From NCBI GenBank assembly GCA_910585295.1, contig CAJUDE010000032.1, positions 1-63,875 of the forward strand: a stretch of DNA of 63,875 bases, read 5' to 3'. Origin of the DNA: an uncultured Lachnospiraceae bacterium. GTDB taxonomy: Bacteria > Bacillota > Clostridia > Lachnospirales > Lachnospiraceae. Shown piece after piece: positions 25,384-34,126 of this stretch (position 1 is the stretch's first letter; each line of letters opens with the position of its first letter). A program made the translations under genes and the position numbers. The notes beneath the pieces are model-generated. The model was given only the letters and a program-made list of their open reading frames with translations. It was not told the DNA's origin and did no database searches.

Positions 25384-26464
25384 ACAAATGCTGGAAGAAT
25401 CATTTAAAACAATAAGGAATGGAGAGGTAGTCGAAGGTACCGTTATTGATGTGAAACCGGACGAGATCATCTTAAATATTGGTTACAAATCCGATGGCAT
25501 TATTACCCGTAATGAGTATACAAACGAACCTAACGTTGACCTGACTACCGTTGTATCCGTGGGCGACACCATGGAAGCTAAGGTCCTGAAAGTGAATGAC
25601 GGCGAGGGCCAGGTGATGCTGACTTACAAACGCCTTGCCGCTGAAAAAGGGAGCAAGAGGTTAGAAGAAGCTTTCAATGCGCAGGAAGTACTGACCGCTA
25701 AGGTTGCGCAGGTGTTAGATGGCGGCCTGGGCGTTGTGATTGATGAAGCAAGGATCTTTATCCCTGCAAGCCTTGTGTCCGATACATATGAGAAGGATTT
25801 GGGCAAATATAAGGATCAGGAAATTGAATTTGTAATTACAGAGTTTAATCCCCGCAGAAGAAGGATTATTGGCGATAGGAAGCAGTTGCTGCTGGCTAAG
25901 AAGGCAGAATTGCAGAAAGCCCTTTTTGAGAGGATCAACGTAGGGGATGTGCTGGAAGGCACAGTGAAGAATGTAACAGATTTTGGCGCATTCATTGATT
26001 TAGGGGGCGCCGACGGGCTGCTCCATATTTCTGAGATGTCCTGGGGAAGGGTAGAGAACCCCAAGAAAGTATTTAAAGTTGGTGAAGTGGTAAGGGTATT
26101 CATCAAGGATATCAAGGAAAGTAAGATTGCGCTGAGCATGAAATTTGAGGATGAGAACCCATGGAAGGATGCGGCTTCTAAATATGCGGCTGGCAATATT
26201 GTGACAGGCGTAGTGGCAAGGATGACTGATTTTGGCGCGTTTGTAGAGCTTGCCCCAGGCGTGGACGCATTGCTTCATGTTTCACAGATTTCTAGGGAGC
26301 ATGTGGAGAAACCGGCAGATGTGTTGAACATTGGCCAGGAAATTGAAGCAAAGATTGTAGATTTTAATGAAGAGGACAGGAAGATCAGCCTGAGCATTAA
26401 GGCGCTGCTTAACCCAGCAGAAGAAGTGCAGGGTGATGTGGCAGAAGATTCTGTAGAAGGATAG
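25364..26464 (+). CDS. rpsA: S1 RNA-binding protein (ribosomal protein S1-like)
   Basis: A 366-residue protein made of four S1 domains (about residues 20-90, 105-170, 190-260 and 275-345). The last two are the most canonical (NVTDFGAFIDLGGADGLLHISEMSWG and MTDFGAFVELAPGVDALLHVSQIS). It is shorter than the six-domain E. coli S1 and fits the Firmicute form, which binds mRNA and may help translation. GAGGAGG lies ahead of ATG 25364, inside the end of ispH; a longer frame from 25346 lacks such a site. It is followed 11 bp later by cheR. Confidence 0.92.
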   Translation: MSEMSFEQMLEESFKTIRNGEVVEGTVIDVKPDEIILNIGYKSDGIITRNEYTNEPNVDLTTVVSVGDTMEAKVLKVNDGEGQVMLTYKRLAAEKGSKRLEEAFNAQEVLTAKVAQVLDGGLGVVIDEARIFIPASLVSDTYEKDLGKYKDQEIEFVITEFNPRRRRIIGDRKQLLLAKKAELQKALFERINVGDVLEGTVKNVTDFGAFIDLGGADGLLHISEMSWGRVENPKKVFKVGEVVRVFIKDIKESKIALSMKFEDENPWKDAASKYAAGNIVTGVVARMTDFGAFVELAPGVDALLHVSQISREHVEKPADVLNIGQEIEAKIVDFNEEDRKISLSIKALLNPAEEVQGDVAEDSVEG

Positions 26465-26475
26465 GGGAAGCCACC

Positions 26476-27249
26476 ATGGTTGGATATGAGGATTTCAAGA
26501 AAGATATTTTTACATTAACCAAGATTGACCTGAATGCTTACAAAGAGAAACAGATGAAGCGCAGGATTGAGACGCTGATATCAAAGAATAACATTACAAG
26601 TTACAAAGACTATGTTGCATTGATTAAGAAAGATGCAGAGAAGTTTGAGCAGTTTGTCAATTTCCTGACGATTAATGTATCAGAATTTTATCGGAATCCG
26701 GAACAGTGGGGGATTTTAGACAAAGAGGTTTTCCCGGCATTGGTACAGCGGTTTGGGAAAAGCTTAAAGGTTTGGAGCGCCGCTTGTTCCACAGGGGATG
26801 AGCCATATTCCCTGGTGATGGCATTGTCGAAGCATATCCCGTTGAATCAGATTAAAATTACCGCAACTGATATTGATAAGCAGGTGCTGGATAAGGCAAG
26901 GATGGGGCTTTACAATGAAAAGAGCATCGCAGCAGTGCCGCCAGAATTTAAGAAAAAATATTTTACTAAGGTAGGCAATTCTTATAAGATTGCAGACGAG
27001 ATTAAGCGCCAGGTAGAGTTCAAGGAACATAACCTGCTGAAAGACCCTTATCCTACAGGGTGCCACTTAATTGTGTGCAGGAATGTGCTGATTTATTTTA
27101 CCGAGGAAGCAAAGGAAGAAATTTATAAGAAATTCAATGCTGCATTGACAAAAGACGGGATACTGTTTATCGGCAGTACAGAGCAGATTATGAATTACAG
27201 AGAGTTGAATTATCAGAGGAAACAGTCGTTCTTTTTCCAGAAGATATAA
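26476..27249 (+). CDS. cheR: CheR-type protein glutamate methyltransferase
   Basis: A 257-residue SAM-dependent methyltransferase that methylates chemoreceptor glutamates. An N-terminal helical CheR domain (residues 1-75, with LTINVSEFYRNPEQW) precedes the catalytic domain with the SAM site KVWSAACSTGDEPYSLVM (from residue 98) and HLIVCRNVLIYFTEEAKE. No other chemotaxis gene is present in the window, and it is co-transcribed with the ispH-rpsA group. A terminator follows 9 bp later. Its substrate is therefore an open question. Confidence 0.92.
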   Translation: MVGYEDFKKDIFTLTKIDLNAYKEKQMKRRIETLISKNNITSYKDYVALIKKDAEKFEQFVNFLTINVSEFYRNPEQWGILDKEVFPALVQRFGKSLKVWSAACSTGDEPYSLVMALSKHIPLNQIKITATDIDKQVLDKARMGLYNEKSIAAVPPEFKKKYFTKVGNSYKIADEIKRQVEFKEHNLLKDPYPTGCHLIVCRNVLIYFTEEAKEEIYKKFNAALTKDGILFIGSTEQIMNYRELNYQRKQSFFFQKI

Positions 27250-27258
27250 TGCGTTGGA

Positions 27259-27301
27259 AGCCAGCCATTTTTGTTCCATACAAAAGTGGCTGGCTATTTT
27301 T
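27259..27301 (+). terminator. Rho-independent terminator after cheR
   Basis: AGCCAGCCA (27259-27267) pairs with TGGCTGGCT (27287-27295), followed by ATTTTTC. Confidence 0.9.
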
Positions 27302-27360
27302 CTTCTATTCGGAAGGGCATTGTCACGCGAAAGCGTGAAAATGCCTTCCGATAGAAGAAA
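27299..27360. repeat. Long near-perfect palindrome
   Basis: Arms 27299-27321 and 27340-27360 match over 21 bp with two single-base insertions. The tip is CACGC-GAAA-GCGTG, a stem with a GNRA tetraloop. It abuts the cheR terminator and lies between convergent genes. It resembles the other palindromic intergenic elements in this window. Confidence 0.75.
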
Positions 27361-27411
27361 AATAATATGTGCAGAGTCTGCGCCAGTGAGCTTGCCTATG
27401 TTGCCCTAAGA

Positions 27412-28497
27412 TTAGGGCGCCAAAAGGTGCAAGGCATATTTTTTTAGGTTTTCCATAGAGCCTGTAAATGGTTCAGCCAATTCAAAATAAGAATTCTTGT
27501 CATGGTAAGCATGTTTGAAAGATGGGGAGAATACTTCCTGGCGTTGCGGCAGGAAAACGCCGTCTTTGCGATTATAGCAAGTGGCCGCTGTGGCCTGGGT
27601 GCGGTAATTTTTCCCAACATAGGAGGCAACGCTTTTGTGGATTGCCAGGTCTTCGGCAGGCAGGTAATAGTAATCTTTATAATTGGGGTAGAAATATTTT
27701 AATTCCCCAACATAAAGCGGGATACGCAGCTTAATGTGGCGCTGGGAGCCGGAAATAGAGGCATCCCCTAGCGTGGTGGAAATATGTTTTGGCAAAGGGA
27801 GGCCTGGAACCAGGGATAAAATTAGTTCCCAGCCCTCAGCCCTTTCATAAGTTTCCCAGGAATGTTTTTCCCAGGAATGGACCTGGAACCCCCCTTCAAA
27901 GAAATGGGGGTAAGAAAGGAGTGGGAGCAGTTTCAGCATGCCCTCCATATCCTCATAATTATGGAGCTTTAACAGGGTGCAGGCTTCTTCGGAAGGGTGG
28001 CTTACATAGTCGGAATAGATGGGGATTAAGTCCCCACCAGAATATGTATCCTCCCTGGAGATACCTAGGAAGCTTTCTAAAGTTTTTTGTTTCAGGTTGG
28101 GCAGTTTCAAGATGGCCTTGTAGTTAGAAAGCTGCTTATAGATGTCCAAATGTTGGAAAGCGCCAAAAGTTTCCTGAATTTGGTAATGGGAGCAGCGCCC
28201 AGCCAGGAACGGCACGTCAAATCCTGTGCCATTAAAAGAAATCAAAGTGCTATATTGGGATATACGTTCCAGAAAGGCAGACAGCAGCTTTGGCTCTTCT
28301 GCCGGGTGTTCTGAGAACAGTTGGGTAATGCATGGTTTGCCTTTTTCCCAGGCGGCATAACCAATCATATATACCTGGCTGCTTGAGGGGGAAAAGCCTG
28401 TGGTCTCGATATCAAAAAAGACAGAGGAAGGCGTAAAATACTCCTCTGCAGCAGGATTTCCTAAAATGTCAGTTAATTCTGTTGTCCAAATTTTCAT
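27412..28497 (-). CDS. RNase H-like / DEDD-type exonuclease domain protein (YprB-like)
   Basis: A 361-residue protein. The N-terminal two thirds form a ribonuclease H-like 3'-5' exonuclease fold: motif I FFDIETTGF (D29, E31), then LISFNGTGFDVPFL (motif II) and later LLKLHNYEDMEGMLKLLPLL, resembling the YprB domain. The C-terminal third is beta-rich and ends in YALHLLAP. The reading frame extends upstream to 28668, but that part is only read-through of the R70 repeat; the ATG at 28497 has GGAGG 7 nt before it. Likely a cytosolic nuclease; its nucleic acid substrate is unknown. It is encoded alone on this strand. Confidence 0.82.
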   Translation of the reverse strand: MKIWTTELTDILGNPAAEEYFTPSSVFFDIETTGFSPSSSQVYMIGYAAWEKGKPCITQLFSEHPAEEPKLLSAFLERISQYSTLISFNGTGFDVPFLAGRCSHYQIQETFGAFQHLDIYKQLSNYKAILKLPNLKQKTLESFLGISREDTYSGGDLIPIYSDYVSHPSEEACTLLKLHNYEDMEGMLKLLPLLSYPHFFEGGFQVHSWEKHSWETYERAEGWELILSLVPGLPLPKHISTTLGDASISGSQRHIKLRIPLYVGELKYFYPNYKDYYYLPAEDLAIHKSVASYVGKNYRTQATAATCYNRKDGVFLPQRQEVFSPSFKHAYHDKNSYFELAEPFTGSMENLKKYALHLLAP

Positions 28498-28518
28498 GGT
28501 TTCCTCCAATTCTTCTTT

Positions 28519-28659
28519 ACCATAACCGCTACGCGGTATGTATGGCTGACAATGCGCGCTTCGGCGTGTGCCATGCCTGACGGCATGATACCATAACCGC
28601 TGTGCGTATGTATGGCTGACAATGCGCGCTTCGGCGCGTATTATGCCTATTAATATGAT
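28519..28659. repeat. Tandem pair of the R70 dispersed repeat (locus B)
   Basis: Two units (28519-28589 and 28590-28659) are nearly identical to each other and are recognisably the same family as 2075-2213. Shared blocks are CGCTGTGCG, ATGGC, AATGCGC and GGCGCGTATYATGCC. They contain hairpins ACCGC/GCGGT, AATGCGCGC-TTCG-GCGCGTATT (a UUCG-type loop) and ATGCC/GGCAT. The pair begins 22 bp upstream of the minus-strand nuclease ATG, the same placement as at locus A. Confidence 0.85.
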
Positions 28660-28726
28660 ACCATGCATAGAGCTAAAAAAGTAAATTTTTATCGAAAAAG
28701 TATGTACTATGGGAAATGAAATGTGC

Positions 28727-28859
28727 TATAATTAAAGTCGTTGACTTATGCCGTTTGGCAAGGCATAAGATATATAAGTTAAGGTGGACAGCAGTTTGGG
28801 CAGTTAGCGGCCCAAAGGCTGTACTTAAAAATATTTTTAAAGAAAGTGGGGCACGAAAA
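28727..28859 (+). promoter_or_regulatory. rnf operon promoter -10 and structured leader
   Basis: A perfect TATAAT (28727-28732) lacks a good -35. The ~120-nt leader holds one stem CTTATGCC/GGCATAAG (28745-28752, 28762-28769) and a second, ACAGC..TTTGGGC/GCCCAAA..GCTGT (28788-28822). A SD-like AAGGTGG sits just before the second stem. There is no T-run directly after it, so it is not a simple terminator. Confidence 0.5.
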
Positions 28860-30182
28860 ATGGGTTTCATGACATTTAAGGGCGGCGTCCATCCACATGA
28901 TGGAAAAGAATTTTCCAAGGATAAGCCAATACGTGAGTTATTGCCCAAGGGTGAGCTGGTATTTCCGGTTTCTCAGCATATCGGGGCGCCGGCAAGCCCT
29001 GTGGTAGCTGTTGGCGATACCGTGTTGCGGGGGCAGAAAATTGCAGAGGCCGGAGGCTTTGTATCTGCGCCGATTTATTCATCTGTATCGGGGACAGTAA
29101 AGGCAATCCAGCCGCGCAGGGGCGCAGTGGGGGATATGGTGAATTCCATCATTATTGAAAATGATGGGGAGATGAAGGAAGTGGAGTATTCCCCTGTCCA
29201 GGATGTAGCGTCCCTTTCCAAGGAAGAAATTATTGGAAGGGTAAAAGAAGCGGGCGTAGTAGGGATGGGTGGGGCTGGGTTCCCTACCCATGTGAAATTA
29301 TCACCTAAGGAGCCTGGCAAAATTGAGTACATCATCGCAAACTGTGCAGAGTGCGAGCCATACCTTACAGCAGATTATCGGCGTATGCTGGAGAATCCAG
29401 AAGACTTAATAGAAGGGATGCGGATTGTCCTGCGGCTGTTTGACAATGCAAAAGGCTTGTTTGGGATTGAGGACAATAAGCCAGACTGTATTGCAAAGAT
29501 GCAGGAATTGACCAAAAATGAACCCCGGATGGAAGTATGCCCTTTGAAAACGAAATACCCTCAGGGCGGGGAGCGCCAATTGATTTATGCTACCACCCAT
29601 AGGGAGATCAATTCTACAATGCTTCCAGCCGATGCAGGGTGTATTGTAGACAATGTGGAGACCTTGATTTCCGTTTATAAGGCAGTGAAGCTTGGCATGC
29701 CTGTGATGAACCGTATCTTTACGGTGACAGGGGATGCAGTGGCAGAGCCAGGTAATTTTGATATTTGCCTGGGCATGAGCTATGGGGAAGTGTTAGAAGC
29801 GGCAGGCGGCTTTAAAGTTCAGCCTGAGAAAATTATATCTGGCGGGCCTATGATGGGATTTTCCATGTTTGGGCTGGATATCCCAACAACTAAGACGTCG
29901 TCGTCGTTGCTCTGCCTTGCCAAAGACGACGTGGCGGCAAGCGAGACAACTGCATGCATCAATTGCGGGCGCTGCGTGTCTGCATGCCCAGAGCAGATTA
30001 TCCCTACCAGGCTGGCAAAGATGGCAGGCCATGGGGATATGGCAGGCTTTGAGAAATGGAACGGCATGGAATGTATTGAATGCGGAAGCTGCAGCTACAT
30101 ATGCCCGGCAAAAATCCCGCTGGCCCAGTCCATCCGTACCATGAAGAAGCAAATCCTTGCTGAGAGAAGAAAAAAGAAATAG
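28860..30182 (+). CDS. rnfC: Rnf complex subunit C
   Basis: A 440-residue peripheral subunit of the Rnf ferredoxin:NAD+ oxidoreductase, carrying the NADH/FMN site and Fe-S clusters. Visible features are the NQRA/RnfC start HPHDGKEFSKDKPI, the Rossmann-like VVGMGGAGFPTHVKL, the NCAECEPYLTADYR segment, and two 4Fe-4S motifs (CINCGRCVSACP and CIECGSCSYICP) near the C-terminus. It lacks the long Lys/Ala tail of E. coli RsxC. An upstream extension from 28716 overlaps the promoter and is rejected. It is first of six rnf genes. Confidence 0.95.
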   Translation: MGFMTFKGGVHPHDGKEFSKDKPIRELLPKGELVFPVSQHIGAPASPVVAVGDTVLRGQKIAEAGGFVSAPIYSSVSGTVKAIQPRRGAVGDMVNSIIIENDGEMKEVEYSPVQDVASLSKEEIIGRVKEAGVVGMGGAGFPTHVKLSPKEPGKIEYIIANCAECEPYLTADYRRMLENPEDLIEGMRIVLRLFDNAKGLFGIEDNKPDCIAKMQELTKNEPRMEVCPLKTKYPQGGERQLIYATTHREINSTMLPADAGCIVDNVETLISVYKAVKLGMPVMNRIFTVTGDAVAEPGNFDICLGMSYGEVLEAAGGFKVQPEKIISGGPMMGFSMFGLDIPTTKTSSSLLCLAKDDVAASETTACINCGRCVSACPEQIIPTRLAKMAGHGDMAGFEKWNGMECIECGSCSYICPAKIPLAQSIRTMKKQILAERRKKK

Positions 30183-30228
30183 TTTATACAAAATTTACGG
30201 AGTAAATAAAAGAAAGAGGTGTCTTATT

Positions 30229-31170
30229 GTGAGTGATTTATATAATGTATCATCCTCATCGCATATCCGCGCCAAAGATACATCCTCCAAAATTATGCTT
30301 TATGTGGTGATTGGCCTGCTGCCAGCGACCATATTTGGGATTTGGAACTTTGGGCTGAATGCATTGCTGCTGATTTTGGTATGTGTTGCAACCTGCGTGG
30401 CTTCCGAATGGGCGTTTGAGAAGCTGATACATAAAAAGAGTACGGTGAATGATTTCAGCGCAGTAGTGACAGGGTTATTGCTGGCGTTAAACCTGCCCCA
30501 TACGTTGCCTATTTGGCAGGCGGCGCTGGGCAGTGTGTTTGCCATTGTAATTGTAAAAATGCTGTTTGGCGGCTTAGGGCAGAATTTTATGAACCCGGCC
30601 TTGGGGGCAAGGTGCTTTTTGCTGGTGTCCTTTGCTGGGACAATGACAAGCTATACATATGACGGCGTGACGGGGGCTACGCCTCTGGCCCTTTTGAAAA
30701 ATGGGGAGGCGGTTGACACCATGAAAATGCTGTTGGGGACAACAGCAGGGACCATTGGCGAGACCAGTGTCATTGCTGTATTGCTGGGGGCAATCTTCCT
30801 TATTTTGATGGGCGTGATAGATTTAACGATCCCTGCAAGCTATATTGTTTCCTTTGGCGTTTTTGTGATGCTGTTTGGCGGCCATGGGTTTGACCTCACA
30901 TATTTGACAGCCCATCTTTGCGGCGGCGGGCTGATGCTTGGGGCGTTTTTTATGGCAACAGATTATGTGACGTCCCCAATCACGCCAATGGGGAAAGTGG
31001 CTTATGGGATTTTGCTGGGGCTTTTAACCGGGTTGTTCCGTATTTTTGGCGCCAATGCAGAAGGCGTTTCCTTCGCAATTATCTTAGGCAACCTTCTGGT
31101 TCCAATTATCGAGAAGTTTACTATTCCAAGGGCATTTGGGCAGAAAAAGGAGGTAAAGCAGCATGAATAA
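30229..31170 (+). CDS. rnfD: Rnf complex subunit D
   Basis: A 313-residue membrane protein with about 9-10 TM helices and a covalently bound FMN. The flavinylation motif TGAT-P is at residues 148-152, with T151 as the expected FMN-linked threonine. The start is GTG at 30229, with AGAGG 9 nt upstream; the frame opens earlier inside rnfC, but that segment is charged and not conserved in type. The stop overlaps rnfG by 8 bp. Confidence 0.93.
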   Translation: MSDLYNVSSSSHIRAKDTSSKIMLYVVIGLLPATIFGIWNFGLNALLLILVCVATCVASEWAFEKLIHKKSTVNDFSAVVTGLLLALNLPHTLPIWQAALGSVFAIVIVKMLFGGLGQNFMNPALGARCFLLVSFAGTMTSYTYDGVTGATPLALLKNGEAVDTMKMLLGTTAGTIGETSVIAVLLGAIFLILMGVIDLTIPASYIVSFGVFVMLFGGHGFDLTYLTAHLCGGGLMLGAFFMATDYVTSPITPMGKVAYGILLGLLTGLFRIFGANAEGVSFAIILGNLLVPIIEKFTIPRAFGQKKEVKQHE

Positions 31171-31774
31171 GAAAATCGTACATGACGCGTTGGTTTTAAC
31201 CGCCTTTACGCTGGTATTGGGATTTTTGCTGGGCGTTGTATATGATATTACGAAAGAGCCAATTGCAGCGGCAGAAAAAGCTGCATTGGATGAAGCGTAT
31301 AAAGTAGTGTTTGCAGAAGCGGCGTCTTTTGAGGAGGATACGGCCTTTGACGCGGCGAAAGCGGCAGAGATTATTGCGGCAAGTGAATTTTCCAAGGATG
31401 AAGTCACGGCTGTGAATAAAGCGCTGGATAGTTCTGGGAACGTGCTGGGCTATGTCATCAATGTGACTTCCCACGAAGGGAGCCAGGCGGATATCTCTTT
31501 TTCTGTAGGCATTCAGAATGACGGGACTTTAAACGGGTATTCCATTACATCCATCAGCGAAACGCCAGGGCTTGGCGTGCTGGTGCAGGAAGAGCCTTTT
31601 TATTCCCAATTTGAGGGCAAATCAGAAGAATCTTATGCTGTGGTAAAGACAGCGCCCGCAGCCGACAATGAGATTCAGGCAGTTACGGGCGCAACGATTT
31701 CTTCCAGGGCAGTCACCAATGGCGTGAACGCATGTTTGGTGTATTTCAGAAGCGCTTTGCAGGGAGGTAATTAA
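31163..31774 (+). CDS. rnfG: Rnf complex subunit G
   Basis: A 203-residue subunit with one N-terminal TM helix (residues 9-28) and an FMN-binding domain outside the membrane. The covalent FMN site TGAT-I-S lies at residues 175-180, with T178 as the attachment residue. The conserved ISETPGLG precedes it. GGAGG inside rnfD precedes the ATG. The flavin is attached by ApbE-type transferases; no apbE gene lies in this window. Confidence 0.94.
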   Translation: MNKKIVHDALVLTAFTLVLGFLLGVVYDITKEPIAAAEKAALDEAYKVVFAEAASFEEDTAFDAAKAAEIIAASEFSKDEVTAVNKALDSSGNVLGYVINVTSHEGSQADISFSVGIQNDGTLNGYSITSISETPGLGVLVQEEPFYSQFEGKSEESYAVVKTAPAADNEIQAVTGATISSRAVTNGVNACLVYFRSALQGGN

Positions 31775-31776
31775 GT

Positions 31777-32451
31777 ATGAATAAGTATGTAGAACGTTTA
31801 TATAACGGCATTATCAAAGAAAACCCCACGTTTGTGCTGATGTTGGGCATGTGCCCTACCCTGGCGGTCACCTCTTCCGCAGTAAACGGAATTGGAATGG
31901 GGCTTTCCACTACGGTGGTGCTGGTAATGTCTAACTTACTGATTTCCATGTTCCGTAAAGTGATTCCAAATGGCGTGCGTATGCCGGCATATATTGTGGT
32001 GGTAGCTTCCCTTGTTACGATTGTGCAGTTTATTATGCAGGCATATACCCCAGCCCTTTCTGCATCTTTGGGCGTATATATCCCGTTGATTGTGGTAAAC
32101 TGCATTATCTTGGGAAGGGCGGAAAGCTATGCTTCCAAGAACCCAATTGCCCCTTCCATTTTTGACGGGCTTGGCATGGGGTTAGGGTTCACGATTGGTT
32201 TAACCTGTATTGGGTTAATCCGCCAGGTATTGGGCGCAACCCTCGGGATTACTGTATTTATTATGGCTCCAGGGGCATTCCTGGTTCTGGCGTTTTTGGT
32301 TGCCGGCATGAATGTGGTTCGCGAGAAGATGGAGAAAAAAGGCAAGCCCCTTGCCGCTCCCTCAGGCTGCATGACAGGGGATTGCGCACATTGCACACAG
32401 TCGGCGATGTGTACTGGAAAATCATCCGATGCAGCAAAGAAATCAGAATAA
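31777..32451 (+). CDS. rnfE: Rnf complex subunit E
   Basis: A 224-residue membrane subunit with six TM helices in the RnfA/RnfE inverted-topology fold. Conserved elements are NPTFVLMLGMCPTLAVTSSA, which contains the redox cluster cysteine, and VVNCIILGRAES. The C-terminal tail (after residue 190) is cysteine-rich (GCMTGDCAHCTQSAMC), a pattern often seen in clostridial RnfE and possibly metal-binding. The gene starts 2 bp after rnfG. Confidence 0.93.
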   Translation: MNKYVERLYNGIIKENPTFVLMLGMCPTLAVTSSAVNGIGMGLSTTVVLVMSNLLISMFRKVIPNGVRMPAYIVVVASLVTIVQFIMQAYTPALSASLGVYIPLIVVNCIILGRAESYASKNPIAPSIFDGLGMGLGFTIGLTCIGLIRQVLGATLGITVFIMAPGAFLVLAFLVAGMNVVREKMEKKGKPLAAPSGCMTGDCAHCTQSAMCTGKSSDAAKKSE

Positions 32452-32466
32452 TAGGAGGCAGAAGAG

Positions 32467-33042
32467 ATGAAAGAATTATTGATTATTGCAATCGGCTCTG
32501 CCATTGTAAATAATGTTGTATTAAGCCAGTTCCTTGGCATCTGCCCATTCTTGGGCGTGTCCAAGAAGACGGAGACGGCAGCCGGCATGGGCGGCGCAGT
32601 TATCTTTGTTATTACATTAGCATCTTTTGTGACTGGGCTAATTTATACATTTATCCTTGAACCCTGCCATGTGGAGTATCTGCAGACGATTGTATTTATC
32701 CTTGTCATTGCGTCCTTGGTGCAGTTTGTAGAAATGTTCCTTAAGAAAAACATGCCGCCATTGTATGAATCTTTGGGGGTGTTCCTTCCTTTGATCACAA
32801 CAAACTGTGCGGTATTGGGCGTTGCCTTGAATAATGTAAGCAAAGGCTATGATTTGGTACAGGGCGTTGTGAATGGCCTTGCAACCTCCGTTGGGTTCTT
32901 TATCGCCATTGTGATTATGGCGGGGATCCGTGAGAAAATAGAGTATAACGATATCCCCAAACGGTTTCAGGGAACAGCCATTGTGTTGATTACAGCTAGT
33001 CTGATGTCAATCGCCTTTATGGGATTCTCGGGAATGATATAG
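32467..33042 (+). CDS. rnfA: Rnf complex subunit A
   Basis: A 191-residue membrane subunit with six TM helices, a paralog of RnfE. Signatures are NNVVLSQFLGICPFLGVSKK and the second half-site LGVFLPLITTNCAVLGVALN; the two cysteines (in GICPFL and TNCAVL) are the ligands of the intramembrane [2Fe-2S] cluster shared with RnfE. TAGGAGG precedes the ATG. It sits between rnfE and rnfB as in Acetobacterium woodii. Confidence 0.95.
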   Translation: MKELLIIAIGSAIVNNVVLSQFLGICPFLGVSKKTETAAGMGGAVIFVITLASFVTGLIYTFILEPCHVEYLQTIVFILVIASLVQFVEMFLKKNMPPLYESLGVFLPLITTNCAVLGVALNNVSKGYDLVQGVVNGLATSVGFFIAIVIMAGIREKIEYNDIPKRFQGTAIVLITASLMSIAFMGFSGMI

Positions 33043-33054
33043 GAGGAATAGATT

Positions 33055-33855
33055 ATGAATGTAACAGCAATTATCATTGCCGCCCTGGTAGTGGGCGGAA
33101 CTGGTATTTTCCTTGGCTTTTTCCTTGGGATCTTCGGGGAGAAGTTTAAGGTGGAAGTGGACGAAAGAGAAGAAGCGATTCTGGGGGTGCTTCCAGGAAA
33201 TAACTGCGGCGGCTGCGGCTATGCAGGGTGTTCCGGACTCGCGGCGGCAATTGCAAAAGGGGAAGCCCCAGTGGGGCAATGCCCGGTGGGCGGCGACCCG
33301 GTTGCAGCCCAGATTGGTGAGATCATGGGGGTTTCTGCAGAAGGCGGCGTGAAGATGGCTGCATTTGTAAAATGTGCCGGGGACTGTGAGAAAGCAAAAC
33401 AGGATTATGAGTATACTGGCGTGGAAGATTGCGCGGCAATGGCGTTTATTCCAGGCGGCGGGCCGAAATCCTGCAGCTATGGATGCCTTGGGTATGGAAG
33501 CTGCGTAAAGGCATGCCCCTTTGACGCAGTGCATATTATCAATGGCATTGCTGTGGTTGACAAAGATGCCTGTAAAGCATGTGGGAAATGTGTGGCAGCC
33601 TGCCCGAAAGGGTTGATTGAGCTGATTCCCTACAATGCAAAGGAAAAAGTACAGTGCAATTCTAAAGACAAGGGCAAAGATGTAATGGCAGCCTGCTCCG
33701 TAGGCTGCATTGGGTGCAAGCTTTGTGAAAAGAATTGCCCAGAAGGCGCGGTTACTGTTACAGACAACATTGCACACATTGATTATGAGAAATGTACTGG
33801 TTGTGGCACTTGTGCAGAAAAATGCCCGAAAAAAATTATCAGTAAGGCAAGCTGA
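33055..33855 (+). CDS. rnfB: Rnf complex subunit B (ferredoxin-type)
   Basis: A 266-residue subunit that accepts electrons from reduced ferredoxin. It has an N-terminal TM helix (residues 3-27), a 4Fe-4S domain with NCGGCGYAGCSGLA, and then several ferredoxin-like CxxCxxCxxxCP motifs (YGSCVKACP, CKACGKCVAACP, CIGCKLCEKNCP and CTGCGTCAEKCP), more than the proteobacterial protein and typical of clostridial RnfB. It ends the operon; a strong terminator begins 18 bp after the stop. A 408-residue opposite-strand reading frame over this gene is a shadow. Confidence 0.95.
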   Translation: MNVTAIIIAALVVGGTGIFLGFFLGIFGEKFKVEVDEREEAILGVLPGNNCGGCGYAGCSGLAAAIAKGEAPVGQCPVGGDPVAAQIGEIMGVSAEGGVKMAAFVKCAGDCEKAKQDYEYTGVEDCAAMAFIPGGGPKSCSYGCLGYGSCVKACPFDAVHIINGIAVVDKDACKACGKCVAACPKGLIELIPYNAKEKVQCNSKDKGKDVMAACSVGCIGCKLCEKNCPEGAVTVTDNIAHIDYEKCTGCGTCAEKCPKKIISKAS

Positions 33856-33873
33856 CAATTTTTGTAACGTAAG

Positions 33874-33923
33874 GGGAACCATTTTTTCTCCCTGATTTTC
33901 AGGGGAGGGATGGTTCCCTTTTT
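33874..33923 (+). terminator. Rho-independent terminator of the rnf operon
   Basis: GGGAACCAT (33874-33882) pairs with ATGGTTCCC (33910-33918), with an inner CTCCCTG/CAGGGGAG stem, then TTTTT. A fragment of the P33 repeat follows directly at 33928-33942. Confidence 0.9.
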
Positions 33924-34007
33924 CTTGTATAGGAAATTCCTTGTCGCGCCGCCAAACATACGGCAATTGCCCTATCCCATCCATATACAATCTAGTGATT
34001 ATGTCAA

Positions 34008-34036
34008 TTGCCAGGGATGAGGGAATATGGTAGAAT
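34008..34036 (+). promoter_or_regulatory. Putative promoter of the double GNAT gene
   Basis: TTGCCA (34008-34013), 17 bp, TAGAAT (34031-34036). A second TATAAT at 34042-34047 lacks a -35. Confidence 0.45.
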
Positions 34037-34126
34037 TTTGCTATAATGAATTTGTAAGGGCAGCTTTGGGCAGATATTTTCGGAGGGGCAAAGGGGGAAT
34101 GGACAAGCTGATGAGAGGAAAGGGAT

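Noticed and set aside
28498..28668. N-terminal extension of the RNase H-like protein
   Set aside because: The extra 57 codons are translation of the R70 repeat; a good Shine-Dalgarno site precedes the ATG at 28497.
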